Shown here: positions 42,948-52,483 of the stretch, in pieces
Position numbering within the stretch: position 1 is the first letter of the stretch
Layout: every line of letters starts with the position of its first letter
Origin: Tistlia consotensis USBA 355
GTDB lineage: Bacteria > Pseudomonadota > Alphaproteobacteria > Kiloniellales > DSM-21159
NCBI RefSeq assembly: GCF_900177295.1
Contig: NZ_FWZX01000037.1
Coordinates: forward strand, 1 to 58,949
Length of the DNA stretch: 58,949 nt
Direction: 5' to 3'
Translations under genes and position numbers: made by a program
Notes under the pieces: model-generated
The model's input: the letters and a program-made list of their open reading frames with translations, nothing else
The model's database searches: none
Told to the model about the DNA's origin: nothing

Positions 42948-45311
42948 ATGGCGGACTCCGGAATTGGCAGCCGCACGACGCGGCGCGAGGACAAGCGCTT
43001 CCTGACGGGCAAGGGCCGCTACACCGACGACATCAACCGTCACGGCCAGGCCTACGCCTACTTCCTGCGGGCGCCGGTCGCCCACGCCCGGGTGACGGGC
43101 ATCGACACCTCCGCGGCCGAGACGGCACCGGGCGTCGTCGCCGTCTTCACCGGCAAGGACATGGAGGCCGACGGCGTCGGCTCGCTGCCCTGCGGCTGGG
43201 TCGTCACCGACAAGCACGGCCAGCCGCACAAGGCGCCGCCGCACTTTCCGCTGGTCCGCGACGCGGTGCGCTACGTCGGCGACCACGTCGCCATGGTCAT
43301 CGCCGAGTCGGCCGCCGAGGCCAAGGACGCCGCGGAGCTGATCCAGGTCGACTACGAGGAGCTGCCGGCGGTCGTCGACCCGATGCAGGCGCGCAGCAGC
43401 CAGCAGATCCACGAGGCCGCGCCCGAGAACCTCTGCTACGACTGGGAGCTCGGCGACAAGGCGGCAGCCGACGCGGCTTTCGCCAAGGCGGCCCACGTCA
43501 CCAAGCTCGACCTGATCAACAACCGCCTGGTGCCCAACGCCATGGAGCCGCGCGCGGCGATCGGCGAGTGGGATTCGGGCACCGACGAGTACACGATCTA
43601 CTCGACCAGCCAGAACCCGCACCTGCTGCGCCTGATCCTCTGCGCCTTCGTGCTCGGCCTGCCCGAGTCCAGGGTCCGGGTCATCGCGCCCGACGTCGGC
43701 GGCGGCTTCGGCTCGAAGATCTTCGCCTACGCCGAGGAGACGGCCTGCACCTGGGCCTCGAAGAAGATCGGCGGCCGGCCGGTCAAGTGGACCGCCGAGC
43801 GCGGCGAGGCCTTCCTGTCCGACTGCCACGGCCGCGACCACGTCACCCACTGCGAGCTGGCGCTCGACGCCGACGGCAGGTTCCTGGGCATGAAGGTCGA
43901 CACTACGGCCAACATGGGCGCCTATCTGTCGAGCTTCGCGACCAGTGTGCCGAGCTACCTCTACGCGACGCTGCTCGCCGGCCAGTACACGACGCCGGTG
44001 GTCTACGCCAACGTCAAGGCGGTCTTCACCAACACGGCGCCGGTCGACGCCTACCGCGGTGCCGGCCGTCCCGAGGCGACCTACGTCGTCGAGCGGCTGG
44101 TCGAGATCGCGGCCCGCGAGACCGGCCGCGACCCGGCCGAGCTGCGCCGGCTCAACTTCATCAAGCCGGACCAGTTCCCCTACCAGACGCCGGTCGCACT
44201 GATGTACGACATCGGCGACTACGAGCCGTCGCTCGACAAGGCCCTCTCGATGATCGACTATAAGGGCTTCGGGGCGCGCAAGGCGGCCTCTGAGGCCAGG
44301 GGCAAGCTGCGCGGCATCGGCCTGTCGGCCTACATCGAGGCCTGCGGCATCGCGCCCTCGGCGGTGGTCGGCTCGCTCGGCGCCGGCGTCGGCCTCTGGG
44401 AATCGGCGACGGTGCGCTTCAACGCCACCGGCACGGTCGCGGTGATGACCGGCGCCCATTCCCACGGCCAGGGGCACGAGACGACCTTCGCCCAGCTGGT
44501 CTCGGAGAAGCTCGGCATCCCCTACGAGAACGTCGAGATCGTGCACGGCGACACCGGGCGCATCCCGATGGGCATGGGCACCTACGGCTCGCGCTCGCTG
44601 GCGGTCGGCGGCTCGGCGATCGTCAAGGCCTGCGACAAGATCATCGCCAAGGGCAAGAAGATCGCCGCCCACCTGATGGAGGCGAGCGAGGGTGACGTCG
44701 AGTTCGCCAACGGCCAGTTCACGGTCGCCGGCACCGACAAGTCCAAGGCCATGGCCGAGATCGCCTTCACCGCCTACGTGCCGCACAACTACCCCGAAGG
44801 GGTCGAGCCGGGCCTGGACGAGACCGCATTCTACGACCCGCTCAACTTCACCTATCCCTCGGGCGTGCACATCGCCGAGGTCGAGATCGACCCCGACACC
44901 GGCATCACGACGATCGCCGACTGGGTCGCGGTCGACGACTTCGGCAACGTCATCAACCCGATGATCGTCGAAGGACAGGTCCACGGCGGCATCGCCCAGG
45001 GCGTCGGCCAGGCGCTGCTCGAGCACACGGTCTACGACCGCGATTCCGGGCAGCTGCTGACCGGCAGCTACATGGACTACGCCATGCCGCGGGCCGACAA
45101 CTTCCCGACCTTCCGGGTCGAGACGACGACCTCGGCCTGCACCCACAACCCGCTCGGGGTGAAGGGCTGCGGCGAGGCCGGCGCGATCGCTTCCCCGGCG
45201 GCTCTGATGAACGCGATCACCGACGCGCTCGGCGTCGAGATCGACATGCCGGCGACCCCGGAGAAGGTCTGGCGCGCCGCCCAGGCCAAGCTCCGCGTGG
45301 CCGCCGAGTAA
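42948..45311 (+). CDS. coxL: CO dehydrogenase-type molybdopterin large subunit, form II
   Basis: 787 residues. The active-site loop reads AYRGAGR (residues 368-374), the form II (BMS) sequence, not the AYRCSFR of true form I CoxL; so there is no Cys to ligate Cu. E743 in [10 protein letters not shown] is the catalytic Glu. [25 protein letters not shown] and [15 protein letters not shown] are as expected. CO oxidation cannot be assumed; related form II enzymes may oxidise other substrates. Confidence 0.94.
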   Translation: MADSGIGSRTTRREDKRFLTGKGRYTDDINRHGQAYAYFLRAPVAHARVTGIDTSAAETAPGVVAVFTGKDMEADGVGSLPCGWVVTDKHGQPHKAPPHFPLVRDAVRYVGDHVAMVIAESAAEAKDAAELIQVDYEELPAVVDPMQARSSQQIHEAAPENLCYDWELGDKAAADAAFAKAAHVTKLDLINNRLVPNAMEPRAAIGEWDSGTDEYTIYSTSQNPHLLRLILCAFVLGLPESRVRVIAPDVGGGFGSKIFAYAEETACTWASKKIGGRPVKWTAERGEAFLSDCHGRDHVTHCELALDADGRFLGMKVDTTANMGAYLSSFATSVPSYLYATLLAGQYTTPVVYANVKAVFTNTAPVDAYRGAGRPEATYVVERLVEIAARETGRDPAELRRLNFIKPDQFPYQTPVALMYDIGDYEPSLDKALSMIDYKGFGARKAASEARGKLRGIGLSAYIEACGIAPSAVVGSLGAGVGLWESATVRFNATGTVAVMTGAHSHGQGHETTFAQLVSEKLGIPYENVEIVHGDTGRIPMGMGTYGSRSLAVGGSAIVKACDKIIAKGKKIAAHLMEASEGDVEFANGQFTVAGTDKSKAMAEIAFTAYVPHNYPEGVEPGLDETAFYDPLNFTYPSGVHIAEVEIDPDTGITTIADWVAVDDFGNVINPMIVEGQVHGGIAQGVGQALLEHTVYDRDSGQLLTGSYMDYAMPRADNFPTFRVETTTSACTHNPLGVKGCGEAGAIASPAALMNAITDALGVEIDMPATPEKVWRAAQAKLRVAAE

Positions 45312-45324
45312 GGGAGGACGCACC

Positions 45325-46119
45325 ATGTACGACTTCACCTACCACCGTCCTTCCTCGCTGGAGGAGGCGGCGAAGCTGCTGGCCGGTGCCGAGGACGGCA
45401 AGATCCTCGCCGGCGGCCACACCCTGCTGCCGACCCTGAAGCAGCGCCTCGCCCAGCCGAGCGACCTGATCGACCTCTCGGGGATCAAGGAGCTCAAGGG
45501 CATCTCCGAGGCCGGCGGCGCCGTTGTCGTCGGCGCCATGACGCCGCACGGCGACGTCGCCGACTCGAGCGTGGTCAAGGCCAGGATCCCGGCCCTCGCC
45601 CACCTCGCCAGCGACATCGGCGACGCCCAGGTCCGCCACCGCGGCACGATCGGCGGCTCGATCGCCAACGCCGACCCGGCCGCCGACTACCCGGCGGCCG
45701 TCGTCGGCCTCGGCGCCACGGTCAAGACCAACAAGCGCGAGATCGCCGGCGGCGACTTCTTCAAGGGCCTGTTCGAGACGGCGCTCGACGAGAACGAGCT
45801 GGTCGTCTCGGTGTCCTTCCCGGTGCCCGAGAAGGCCGGCTACGCGAAGTTCGCCAACCCGGCCTCGCGCTACCCGATCGTCGGCGTCATGGTCGCCAAG
45901 ACCGCCGGCGGCGTCCGGGTCGCGGTGACCGGTGCCGGGGCCAGCGCGTTCCGCTGGACCGAGGCCGAGCAGGCGCTCTCGGCGAACTGGTCGGCCGACG
46001 CGATCAAGAACCTGACGCACGGCCCCGACGGCCTGAACAGCGACATCCACGCCTCGGCCGAGTATCGGGCCCACCTGATCGGCGTCATGGCCCGGCGGGC
46101 GCTCGCGGCCGCCGGCTGA
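45325..46119 (+). CDS. coxM: CO dehydrogenase-type medium subunit (FAD-binding)
   Basis: 264 residues. FTYHRPSSLEEAAKLLAG, AGGHTLLPTLKQRLAQPSDL and RHRGTIGGSIANADPAADYP are the FAD-binding motifs of xanthine dehydrogenase medium subunits. RBS GGGAGGACGC. Last of coxSLM; a strong terminator follows at 46166. Confidence 0.95.
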   Translation: MYDFTYHRPSSLEEAAKLLAGAEDGKILAGGHTLLPTLKQRLAQPSDLIDLSGIKELKGISEAGGAVVVGAMTPHGDVADSSVVKARIPALAHLASDIGDAQVRHRGTIGGSIANADPAADYPAAVVGLGATVKTNKREIAGGDFFKGLFETALDENELVVSVSFPVPEKAGYAKFANPASRYPIVGVMVAKTAGGVRVAVTGAGASAFRWTEAEQALSANWSADAIKNLTHGPDGLNSDIHASAEYRAHLIGVMARRALAAAG

Positions 46120-46165
46120 CCGCCCGTCTGCCGTTCCCGTCGCGGCCGAATGCCGCGGCAAGCGC

Positions 46166-46194
46166 AAAGGCCGGGCCGCAGCCCGGCCTTTGTC
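46166..46194 (+). terminator. Rho-independent-like terminator of coxSLM
   Basis: AAAGGCCGGGC-CGCA-GCCCGGCCTTT, an 11-bp perfect stem followed by GTCGTTTCC. The flanking A- and T-tracts suit termination in either direction. Confidence 0.8.
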
Positions 46195-46259
46195 GTTTCC
46201 GGCCTTCGTCGTTTTCCGCCGCCTCTTTTGGGCCACGGCGATTGTATTAACCTTGGGCC

Positions 46260-49200
46260 ATGCGCCGCCTGTCACTGATCCTGTCCGCCGTCCTCGGCGC
46301 CTGCCTGCTGCTCGCGCTGGGCTTCTGGCTGTTCCGCCTGCCGCTCGCCAACTGGGCCCTGGCCCAGTGGCTCGGCGCGCGCGCCCTCGAGGGCTCGGGG
46401 CGGATCGTGCGGCTCGACACGGGCGGCGCCGAGCTCGACGATCTCAGGCTCGAGGGCCTCAGCGCCGGGCGCATCGCCCTCTCCTATGACCTGCCGGCGC
46501 TGATCGGCGGCGGCCGCCTCGAGGGGGTCACGCTCTCCGGCCTCGCGCTCTCGGCCGACCTCACCGCCGGGCGGCCGCTGGGCCGGCTGCAGGAGGCTTT
46601 CGGCGGCGGCGCCGGTGGCGGCCAGGGCCTCGCCCTGCCGGTCCTGCCGCCGGTCGAGCTGACGGACGCCGAGCTCGACCTGAAGACCAGCCGCGGCCCG
46701 CTGCGCCTGGCGCTGGCCGGCAGCCTGCGGCCGGCGCCCGGCGACGACGGGCCGGCCCGGCGCCTCGCGGTCAGCCTGAGGACCCTGGAAGGGCCGCTGC
46801 GCCTCGCCGGCAAGCTCGACGGCCTCTACCGGCCCGACGCGGTGGTCGGCAGCAACGCGACCCTCAGCCTGACCAGCAGCGAGGGCCCGCCGGTCTCGAT
46901 CCAGGCCGACGCCAGGCTGGAGCGGCCCGCCGCGGCGCCGGAGGTGCTGTTCTCCCTCGATCTCGACGGCGATGCGCCGCTGCTCGCCGAGCTCGCCACC
47001 CTGCCCCCGGCGGCGCGGCCGAGCGACGGCCGCATCGCGCTGCGCGCCGACGGCCGCGCCGCCGCGAAGGCCCTGGCCGCCGGCGACCTCGCCGAGCTGC
47101 TGCTCGACCCGGCCGCGCTCGGCGGCTTCGACCTGTCGCTCGACCTCGACGGCCTGGCGCTGCCCGGCCGGGCCTCGGGCGTCACGCTGAGGAGCGGCGC
47201 CGACATCGCCCAGCTCGGCGACCAGCGGCACCTCAGGCTGCGCCCGGCCAAGGCCTCGGCAGAGACGCTCGACCCGGCCTGGCTGCAGCGCCTCGGGCTG
47301 CCGCCGGCCGTCGCCGCGACCCTGGCCGGCGGCGCCGACCTGACGCTCGACACGCCGGGCCACGCGCCGATGGTGCTGCGCCTCGGCGAGCCGCTGCCGC
47401 AGCTCGACCTCGACCTGGCGGCGACCGTCGCGCCGCACGCCGGCGGCAGCCTCGAGGCGGCGCTCAAGGGCGAGCTCTCGCTGCCCCGCCAGCTCGCCAG
47501 GCTGCCCGAGCGGGCCGGCGGCAGCCTGGCCCTCGACCTTGCAGCGGACAGGCTGTCGGCCCCGGGGTTCGGCAGCCTCGAACGGGGCCAGGCGTCGCTC
47601 GTCCTCGACCTGGCGAACCGCAGCGTCGCCCTGCAGGCGCCGGCCCGGCTCGAGGGCCTGTCGGTCGCGCCGGAGACGGCGCAGGCCCTGGCCCCTGGCT
47701 GGCAGCCGCTGCTCGCCCGGCCGATCGACCTGACCGTCGGTCAGGACAGCGAGCCCGAGGCGCGCCTCGTCCTCGGCCAGGACCGCTGGCAGCTCACCCT
47801 GCCCCGCCGCCTCGCGCTCTCGGCCGGCGACGCGCGGGCGAACGCCGCGCTGGACGGCACGGCCGAGCTCTCGCCCCGGGGCGTCCTGCTGGCCAGCCAG
47901 GTCGAGGTCCCGGCGCTGACCGCCAGCGCGCTGCCGACGCCCTACGGCCTGCTGCGCTCGCTGTCCCTGAAGGGCCGCTTCGAGGGCGCGTCCCGCGACG
48001 CGCAGGGCGAGGCGACGCTGGCGGCCGAGCTCGACGGCCTGGCGCTCGGCGTGGCCGGGACCGCCGACCTCTCGGCCGAGCTGCCGCTCGATCTCGCCTG
48101 GAAGGACCAGGCGCTGACCCTCGGCCTGAGCGATCCGGGCAGCCTGAGCCTCGCCAAGCTGGCCGGCGGCCCGGCCGCCCTCGACAAGCTGGCACTGTCG
48201 CTCGGCAGCGCCCGGCTCACGCTCGGCGCCCGGCAGACGCGACTCACCGCCGAGGCGGCGCTGGCGCCCGCGACCCTCGTCCCGGCCGGCAGCGGCGATC
48301 CACTGACCGTCTCGGCCGGCCGGCTGAGCCTCGACCTGACCCTGCCGCAGGGCGGCGCGCTGCAGGGCACCGCCCGGGCCACGGGCCTCGAGCTGGCCGA
48401 GCCGCAGGCCGCGCTGGCGCTGCACGACGGCACGCTGAGCGCCGAGCTCGCGGCCGAGGGCGACCGCCTGACCCTGAGCGGCGGCCGCCTGGTCTCGACC
48501 GAGGATCCGGCGCTCTTCCCGCCGCTCGACGCGACGGCCGAGGCCACGCTCGCGGACGGGCTCGCGACCTGGAGCGCCGCCGCCCGGGGGCTCGCCGGCG
48601 CCCTCTCGGTGAAGGCGAGCGGCCGCCAGGACCTGGGCAGGGACAGCGGCAGCGCCAAGGTCACCCTGGCGCCCCTGACCTTCGCGGCCGGCGGGCCGCA
48701 GCCCGGCGACCTGAGCCCGGCACTGGCCTCGCTCAAGCAGGCCGTCGGCAGCCTCTCGGCCGAACTCAACCTGAAGACCGGCCAGGGCGTCACCGGCGGC
48801 GGCCGGGTCAGGCTCGAGGGACTCGGCTTCACCTCGGCGGGCGCCGAGGTCGAGGGCCTCGACCTGTCGCTGGCGCTCGACTCCCTGACGCCGCCGACGA
48901 GCCCGGCCGGCCAGCCCTTCTCGATCGCGCGGATCGACGTCGGCACGCCGCTGACCGACCTGAAGGGCACGCTGGCGCTGCGCCGGGTCGGGAGCGCTTC
49001 GCAGCTGGTGATCGAGCAGGCGCACGCCGACCTGCTCGGTGGCGGCGTCGCGCTCGACCAGGCCGTCCTCGACCCGGCATCGGGCCGCTACGACCTGGTC
49101 CTCCAGCTCGACAGGATCGACCTCGAGCGCCTGCTCGCGGTCGCCGACGTCGAGGGCGTCTCGGGCAGCGGCCAGCTCAGCGGCCGCATCCCGCTGCGCA

Positions 49201-49583
49201 TCGAGAAGGGCGCGATCGTCGTCGAGCAGGGCGCGCTCGGCGCACTCGAGCCCGGGGTCATCGCCTTCAAGTCGGCGGCGGCGCGCAAGGCCCTCGAAGG
49301 CAGCGGCCAGTCGGTCGACCTGATGCTGCAGGCGCTGGAGAACTTCCACTACAAGGTCCTGCGACTCAGCCTCGACAAGCCGGCCGAGGGCGAGAGCAAG
49401 GTGTTCCTGAGGCTGGAAGGCCGGAACCCGGACGTCATGAACGGCCAGCCCTTCGTGCTCAACATCAACCTGACCAGCGACGTGGCACCGCTGCTCCAGG
49501 CGCTGGCCCAGGGAACGGAAATCTCCGACCGGCTCGTTCAACGGCTGTTGAAGCCGCGCACGAAACGTCGGCGCAAGCAGTAG
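46260..49583 (+). CDS. ydbH: YdbH-family AsmA-like intermembrane lipid transport protein
   Basis: 1107 residues. One N-terminal membrane anchor (LSLILSAVLGACLLLALGFW), then a very long Leu/Ala/Gly-rich repetitive beta-structure (LSLDLDGLAL-like strands) as in the AsmA/TamB/YdbH bridge proteins. The C-terminal region (ISGSGQLSGRIPLRIEKGAI-like, and EGRNPDVMNGQPFVLNINLT) matches the YdbH domain. With ynbE and ydbL it bridges the periplasm and carries phospholipids outward. A promoter after the coxM terminator is likely; GTATTAACC lies near 46245. Confidence 0.9.
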   Translation: MRRLSLILSAVLGACLLLALGFWLFRLPLANWALAQWLGARALEGSGRIVRLDTGGAELDDLRLEGLSAGRIALSYDLPALIGGGRLEGVTLSGLALSADLTAGRPLGRLQEAFGGGAGGGQGLALPVLPPVELTDAELDLKTSRGPLRLALAGSLRPAPGDDGPARRLAVSLRTLEGPLRLAGKLDGLYRPDAVVGSNATLSLTSSEGPPVSIQADARLERPAAAPEVLFSLDLDGDAPLLAELATLPPAARPSDGRIALRADGRAAAKALAAGDLAELLLDPAALGGFDLSLDLDGLALPGRASGVTLRSGADIAQLGDQRHLRLRPAKASAETLDPAWLQRLGLPPAVAATLAGGADLTLDTPGHAPMVLRLGEPLPQLDLDLAATVAPHAGGSLEAALKGELSLPRQLARLPERAGGSLALDLAADRLSAPGFGSLERGQASLVLDLANRSVALQAPARLEGLSVAPETAQALAPGWQPLLARPIDLTVGQDSEPEARLVLGQDRWQLTLPRRLALSAGDARANAALDGTAELSPRGVLLASQVEVPALTASALPTPYGLLRSLSLKGRFEGASRDAQGEATLAAELDGLALGVAGTADLSAELPLDLAWKDQALTLGLSDPGSLSLAKLAGGPAALDKLALSLGSARLTLGARQTRLTAEAALAPATLVPAGSGDPLTVSAGRLSLDLTLPQGGALQGTARATGLELAEPQAALALHDGTLSAELAAEGDRLTLSGGRLVSTEDPALFPPLDATAEATLADGLATWSAAARGLAGALSVKASGRQDLGRDSGSAKVTLAPLTFAAGGPQPGDLSPALASLKQAVGSLSAELNLKTGQGVTGGGRVRLEGLGFTSAGAEVEGLDLSLALDSLTPPTSPAGQPFSIARIDVGTPLTDLKGTLALRRVGSASQLVIEQAHADLLGGGVALDQAVLDPASGRYDLVLQLDRIDLERLLAVADVEGVSGSGQLSGRIPLRIEKGAIVVEQGALGALEPGVIAFKSAAARKALEGSGQSVDLMLQALENFHYKVLRLSLDKPAEGESKVFLRLEGRNPDVMNGQPFVLNINLTSDVAPLLQALAQGTEISDRLVQRLLKPRTKRRRKQ

Positions 49584-49697
49584 CGCGGGCCGCCGCAACC
49601 CCGCCGGCCGGCCGCCGCCCTGGTCGGGGGCCGGCCGCTATGCTAGCCATGAGGCCGCGCCGCCGACCGGGCCGGCCGCCACTTCGCGAGTAGAGCC

Positions 49698-49952
49698 ATG
49701 ACGCAGCACATCCTCCGACCGGACGCCGCGCCCTCCCGCCGCCGCGCCGCGACCCGCGCCCTGCAGCTGGCCGGCGGGGCGCTGGCCGCCGCGGCGCTGC
49801 TCGGCGTCGCCGCCTGCGAGCCGACCGTGCGGGTCGAGGCGCCGAAGGAGCCGATCACCATCAACCTCAACATCAAGCTCGACGCCGACGTGCGGGTGCG
49901 CCTGGAGAAGCGGGCGCGCGAGGACATCGACAAGAACCCGGCGATCTTCTAG
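49698..49952 (+). CDS. ynbE: YnbE-family outer membrane lipoprotein
   Basis: 84 residues. Lipobox LLGVAAC-E after a signal segment (LQLAGGALAAAALL), then TVRVEAPKEPITINLNIKLD and VRVRLEKRAREDIDKNP, the YnbE signature. In E. coli, YnbE pairs with YdbH at the outer membrane; YdbL controls their assembly. The TATGCT at 49638-49643 may be a -10. Confidence 0.93.
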   Translation: MTQHILRPDAAPSRRRAATRALQLAGGALAAAALLGVAACEPTVRVEAPKEPITINLNIKLDADVRVRLEKRAREDIDKNPAIF

Positions 49953-50020
49953 CGCCGGCGATGCCAGCCCTTTCGTCCGCGGCGAGCCGCACCCTTGACC
50001 GAGACGCAGGAAACAGACAG

Positions 50021-50398
50021 GTGAACGCCATGATGAGCCGACGCCTCTTCGTCGCCGCCCTGAGCGCGGCCGCGCTGACCGCCACCCTGGCCGGCCCCAG
50101 CCTCCTGGGCCCCGGCTTCCTCCGGCCGAGCGTCGCCTGGGCGCAGACCCCCGAAGCGCTGCTGACCTCCGGTGCCGCCGGCGAGCGCTGGGACGGCTAC
50201 ATGGAGGCGCGCAGCGGCAGCGCCGCCGGGGCCGTCGCCTCGATCAACGCCAAGCGCAAGCAGGTCTACGAGAAGCGGGCCGCCGAGCAGGGCGTGCCGG
50301 TCGAGGCGGTCGCCAAGATCTACGCCCAGGAGCTGATCAACAAGGCGCCGGCCGGCAGCTGGGTCAAGCGGGAGAACGGTCAGTGGGTACAGAAGTGA
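50021..50398 (+). CDS. ydbL: YdbL family (DUF1318) periplasmic protein
   Basis: 125 residues from GTG 50021 (RBS AGGAAA) or ATG 50030. Signal peptide (LFVAALSAAALTATLAG), then LTSGAAGERWDGYMEARSGS, KRKQVYEKRAAEQGVPVEAV and NGQWVQK, the YdbL/DUF1318 pattern. It acts with ydbH and ynbE. The stop lies 16 nt inside the MoxR-like gene. Confidence 0.92.
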   Translation: MNAMMSRRLFVAALSAAALTATLAGPSLLGPGFLRPSVAWAQTPEALLTSGAAGERWDGYMEARSGSAAGAVASINAKRKQVYEKRAAEQGVPVEAVAKIYAQELINKAPAGSWVKRENGQWVQK

Positions 50399-51348
50399 CG
50401 GGCGGCGCCGCCGTCGCGGAGGCCGGGACGGCCGGCACCGGCTCGGTCGACGAGGTCCTGGCGCTGCTCGCCGAGGGCCGCTACGTCGGCGAGCGCTCGC
50501 TGGCGACCGTGCTGTTCCTGGCGCTCAAGCTCGGCCGGCCGCTGTTCCTCGAGGGCGAGGCCGGCACCGGCAAGACCGAGATCGCCAAGGTCCTGGCCGA
50601 GACCCTGAACCGGCGCCTGATCCGCCTGCAGTGCTACGAGGGCCTGGACCTGTCCAGCGCGGTCTACGAGTGGAACTACCCGCGCCAGATGGTCGAGATC
50701 CGCCTCGCCGAGGTCGCCGGCGACCGCGACCGCGAGACCATCGCCGGCGACATCTTCGGCCCCGAGTTCCTGATCGAGCGGCCGCTGCTGCAGGCCCTGG
50801 AGCCCGCCGTCGAGGGCGGCCCGCCGGTGCTGCTGATCGACGAGCTCGACCGCACCGACGAGCCCTTCGAGGCCTTCCTGCTGGAGCTGCTCAGCGACTT
50901 CCAGGTGACGATCCCCGAGCTCGGCACGATCAAGGCGCCGCAGCCGCCGATCGTGATCATCACCTCGAACCGGACCCGCGAGATCCACGACGCCCTGAAG
51001 CGCCGCTGCCTCTACCACTGGGTCGGCTATCCCTCGGCCGAGCGGGAGCTGGCGATCCTCAAGGTCAAGGCGCCGGGCACGCCGGCCGAGCTCAGCCGCC
51101 AGATCGTCGGCTTCATCCAGAAGCTGCGCCACCTCGACCTCTACAAGCTGCCGGGCATCGCCGAGACGATCGACTGGGCCGACGCCCTGACCCAGCTCAA
51201 CAAGGTCGCCCTCGACCCCGCGGCGGTCGACGACACCCTCGGCGTGCTGCTGAAGTACCAGGACGACATCGCCAAGGTGCAGGGCAGCGAGGCCGCCCGC
51301 CTGCTCGACGAGGTCAAGAAGGAGCTGGCGGCCCAGCCGGCGGACTAG
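50383..51348 (+). CDS. MoxR-family AAA+ ATPase, CoxD-like
   Basis: 321 residues. Walker A GEAGTGKTEIAK (about residues 58-69), Walker B VLLIDELDRTDEPFEAFLLE, sensor 1 VIITSNRTREIHDALKRRC. This MoxR subgroup is common next to cox genes, where CoxD inserts sulfur/copper or activates the Mo site. Here it is about 4.3 kb after coxM and follows ydbL by overlap, and no CoxE (VWA) gene is present. So it could serve cox or an unrelated MoxR-VWA pair. Start 50383 has GGGAG upstream; GTG 50395 is an alternative. Confidence 0.88.
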   Translation: MGTEVTGGAAVAEAGTAGTGSVDEVLALLAEGRYVGERSLATVLFLALKLGRPLFLEGEAGTGKTEIAKVLAETLNRRLIRLQCYEGLDLSSAVYEWNYPRQMVEIRLAEVAGDRDRETIAGDIFGPEFLIERPLLQALEPAVEGGPPVLLIDELDRTDEPFEAFLLELLSDFQVTIPELGTIKAPQPPIVIITSNRTREIHDALKRRCLYHWVGYPSAERELAILKVKAPGTPAELSRQIVGFIQKLRHLDLYKLPGIAETIDWADALTQLNKVALDPAAVDDTLGVLLKYQDDIAKVQGSEAARLLDEVKKELAAQPAD

Positions 51349-51401
51349 GACGGGGCCTTCTCGTCGTCCTCGCCCTTCCTGCGTCATCCTTGCCCTTCCT
51401 C

Positions 51402-51512
51402 CGTCATCCTCGCGAAAGCGAGGATCCAGAGGAAGGATACGCCCGTGCAGACGGCCGCTGGTCCGCGCCTGCCGCTCCCTTCTCTAGATCCTTGCTTTCG
51501 CAAGGATGACGG
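51402..51512. repeat. REP-like inverted pair, family 2 (copy 1)
   Basis: CGTCATCCTCGCGAAAGCGA followed by GGATCCAGA (51402-51430) and the inverse TCTAGATCCTTGCTTTCGCA followed by AGGATGACGG (51482-51512). A partial CGTCATCCTTGC precedes it at 51382. Sits between the MoxR-like and IclR genes. Confidence 0.75.
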
Positions 51513-51539
51513 CCAACGAAGGGGGCGGAGAGGGAGAAC

Positions 51540-52313
51540 CTACCCCTCCGCCGCCTTCTCGCCGTACATCGCCTGCTCGATCTCGGCGCGGGCGGCGCGC
51601 AGGCGCTCCAGGGCGCGGGCCATGACGGCATCGGTCATGCGCAGGGTCGGGCCGAAGACCGACAGGCCGGCGATCATCCGGCCCTCGTGGGTGGTGACCG
51701 GGACGGCGATGGCGCGGATGCCCTCCTCGCGCTCGTTCTCGTTGCTCGCCCAGCCCTGGCGGCGCACCCGCTCGAGCTCCTCCAGCAGCGCCGCGCGCTC
51801 GACGATCGTCGCGCCGGTCAGCGGCCGGCGCTCGACCAGGTCGAGGTAGCGCGCCAGCGCCGGCGCCGGGAGGCTGGCCAGCCACAGCTTGCCGTTGGCC
51901 GTGCAGTAGCCGTCGAGCTGGCTGCCGACCCGGATGTCGACCGAGAGCGAGCGGCCCGACAGCGCGCGGGCGATGCAGACCACCATGTCGGCCTGGAAGG
52001 CCGTGACCATCGAGGCCTCGTTCATGTCGCGGGTGATCGCGTCGAGGACCGGCTGCAGGGTGCGGCCGAGCTGGGCCTGGTGGGTCGCCCGGTCGCCCAG
52101 GTCGACCAGCAGGAAGCCCAGGCGGTAGACGCCCTTGGCGGCGGCGACCAGGGCGCCGGCGCGCTCCAGCGTGCGCAGGAAGCGGTGCGCCGTGACGCCG
52201 TTCAGGCCGAGCTCCGCGGCCACCGTCGCCGCGGTGATCTCGCTGCGCTCGGCCGTGAACAGGCCGAGGATCGCGAAGGCCTTGAGGACGGAAGCGTTGA
52301 GCTGGACGGACAA
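51540..52313 (-). CDS. IclR-family transcriptional regulator
   Basis: 257 residues. N-terminal HTH (SVLKAFAILGLFTAERSEIT, AATVAAELGLNGVTAHRFLR), C-terminal effector domain with YCTANGKLWLASLPAPALARY, ENEREEGIRAIAVPVTTHEG and MIAGLSVFGPTLRM. The start appears to be TTG 52313. It lies downstream of the TRAP genes on the same strand and probably regulates them and the ThDP enzyme, whose promoter has a matching palindrome. Confidence 0.93.
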   Translation of the reverse strand: MSVQLNASVLKAFAILGLFTAERSEITAATVAAELGLNGVTAHRFLRTLERAGALVAAAKGVYRLGFLLVDLGDRATHQAQLGRTLQPVLDAITRDMNEASMVTAFQADMVVCIARALSGRSLSVDIRVGSQLDGYCTANGKLWLASLPAPALARYLDLVERRPLTGATIVERAALLEELERVRRQGWASNENEREEGIRAIAVPVTTHEGRMIAGLSVFGPTLRMTDAVMARALERLRAARAEIEQAMYGEKAAEG

Positions 52314-52337
52314 GGTGTTCTCTGGCTCCCGAGGGTT

Positions 52338-52470
52338 TCCCCTCTCCGCCCCTTGGGGGGGAGAGGGTCAGGGAGAGGTGGGGTCCGACCGCGCCACCTT
52401 CCCGCTGTCTCCGGGCCGCACCGCCGCCCCCACCTCTCCCCGGCCCTCTCCCCCCAAGGGGCGGAGAGGG
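52338..52470. repeat. REP-like inverted pair, family 1 (copy 3)
   Basis: CCCCTCTCCGCCCCTTGGGG with GGGAGAGGG, GTCAGGGAGAGGTGGGG, then inverted CCCCCACCTCTCCCCGG and CCCTCTCCCCCCAAGGGGCG with GAGAGGG. It occupies the gap between IclR and DctM genes. Confidence 0.75.
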
Positions 52471-52483
52471 AGGGCGATAGCGC

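Noticed and set aside
46272-49598. Minus-strand open frame of about 1100 codons opposite ydbH
   Set aside because: Long antisense frames are expected in very GC-rich genes; its Arg/Gln/Gly-rich translation has no domain, and ydbH on the plus strand has clear family features.
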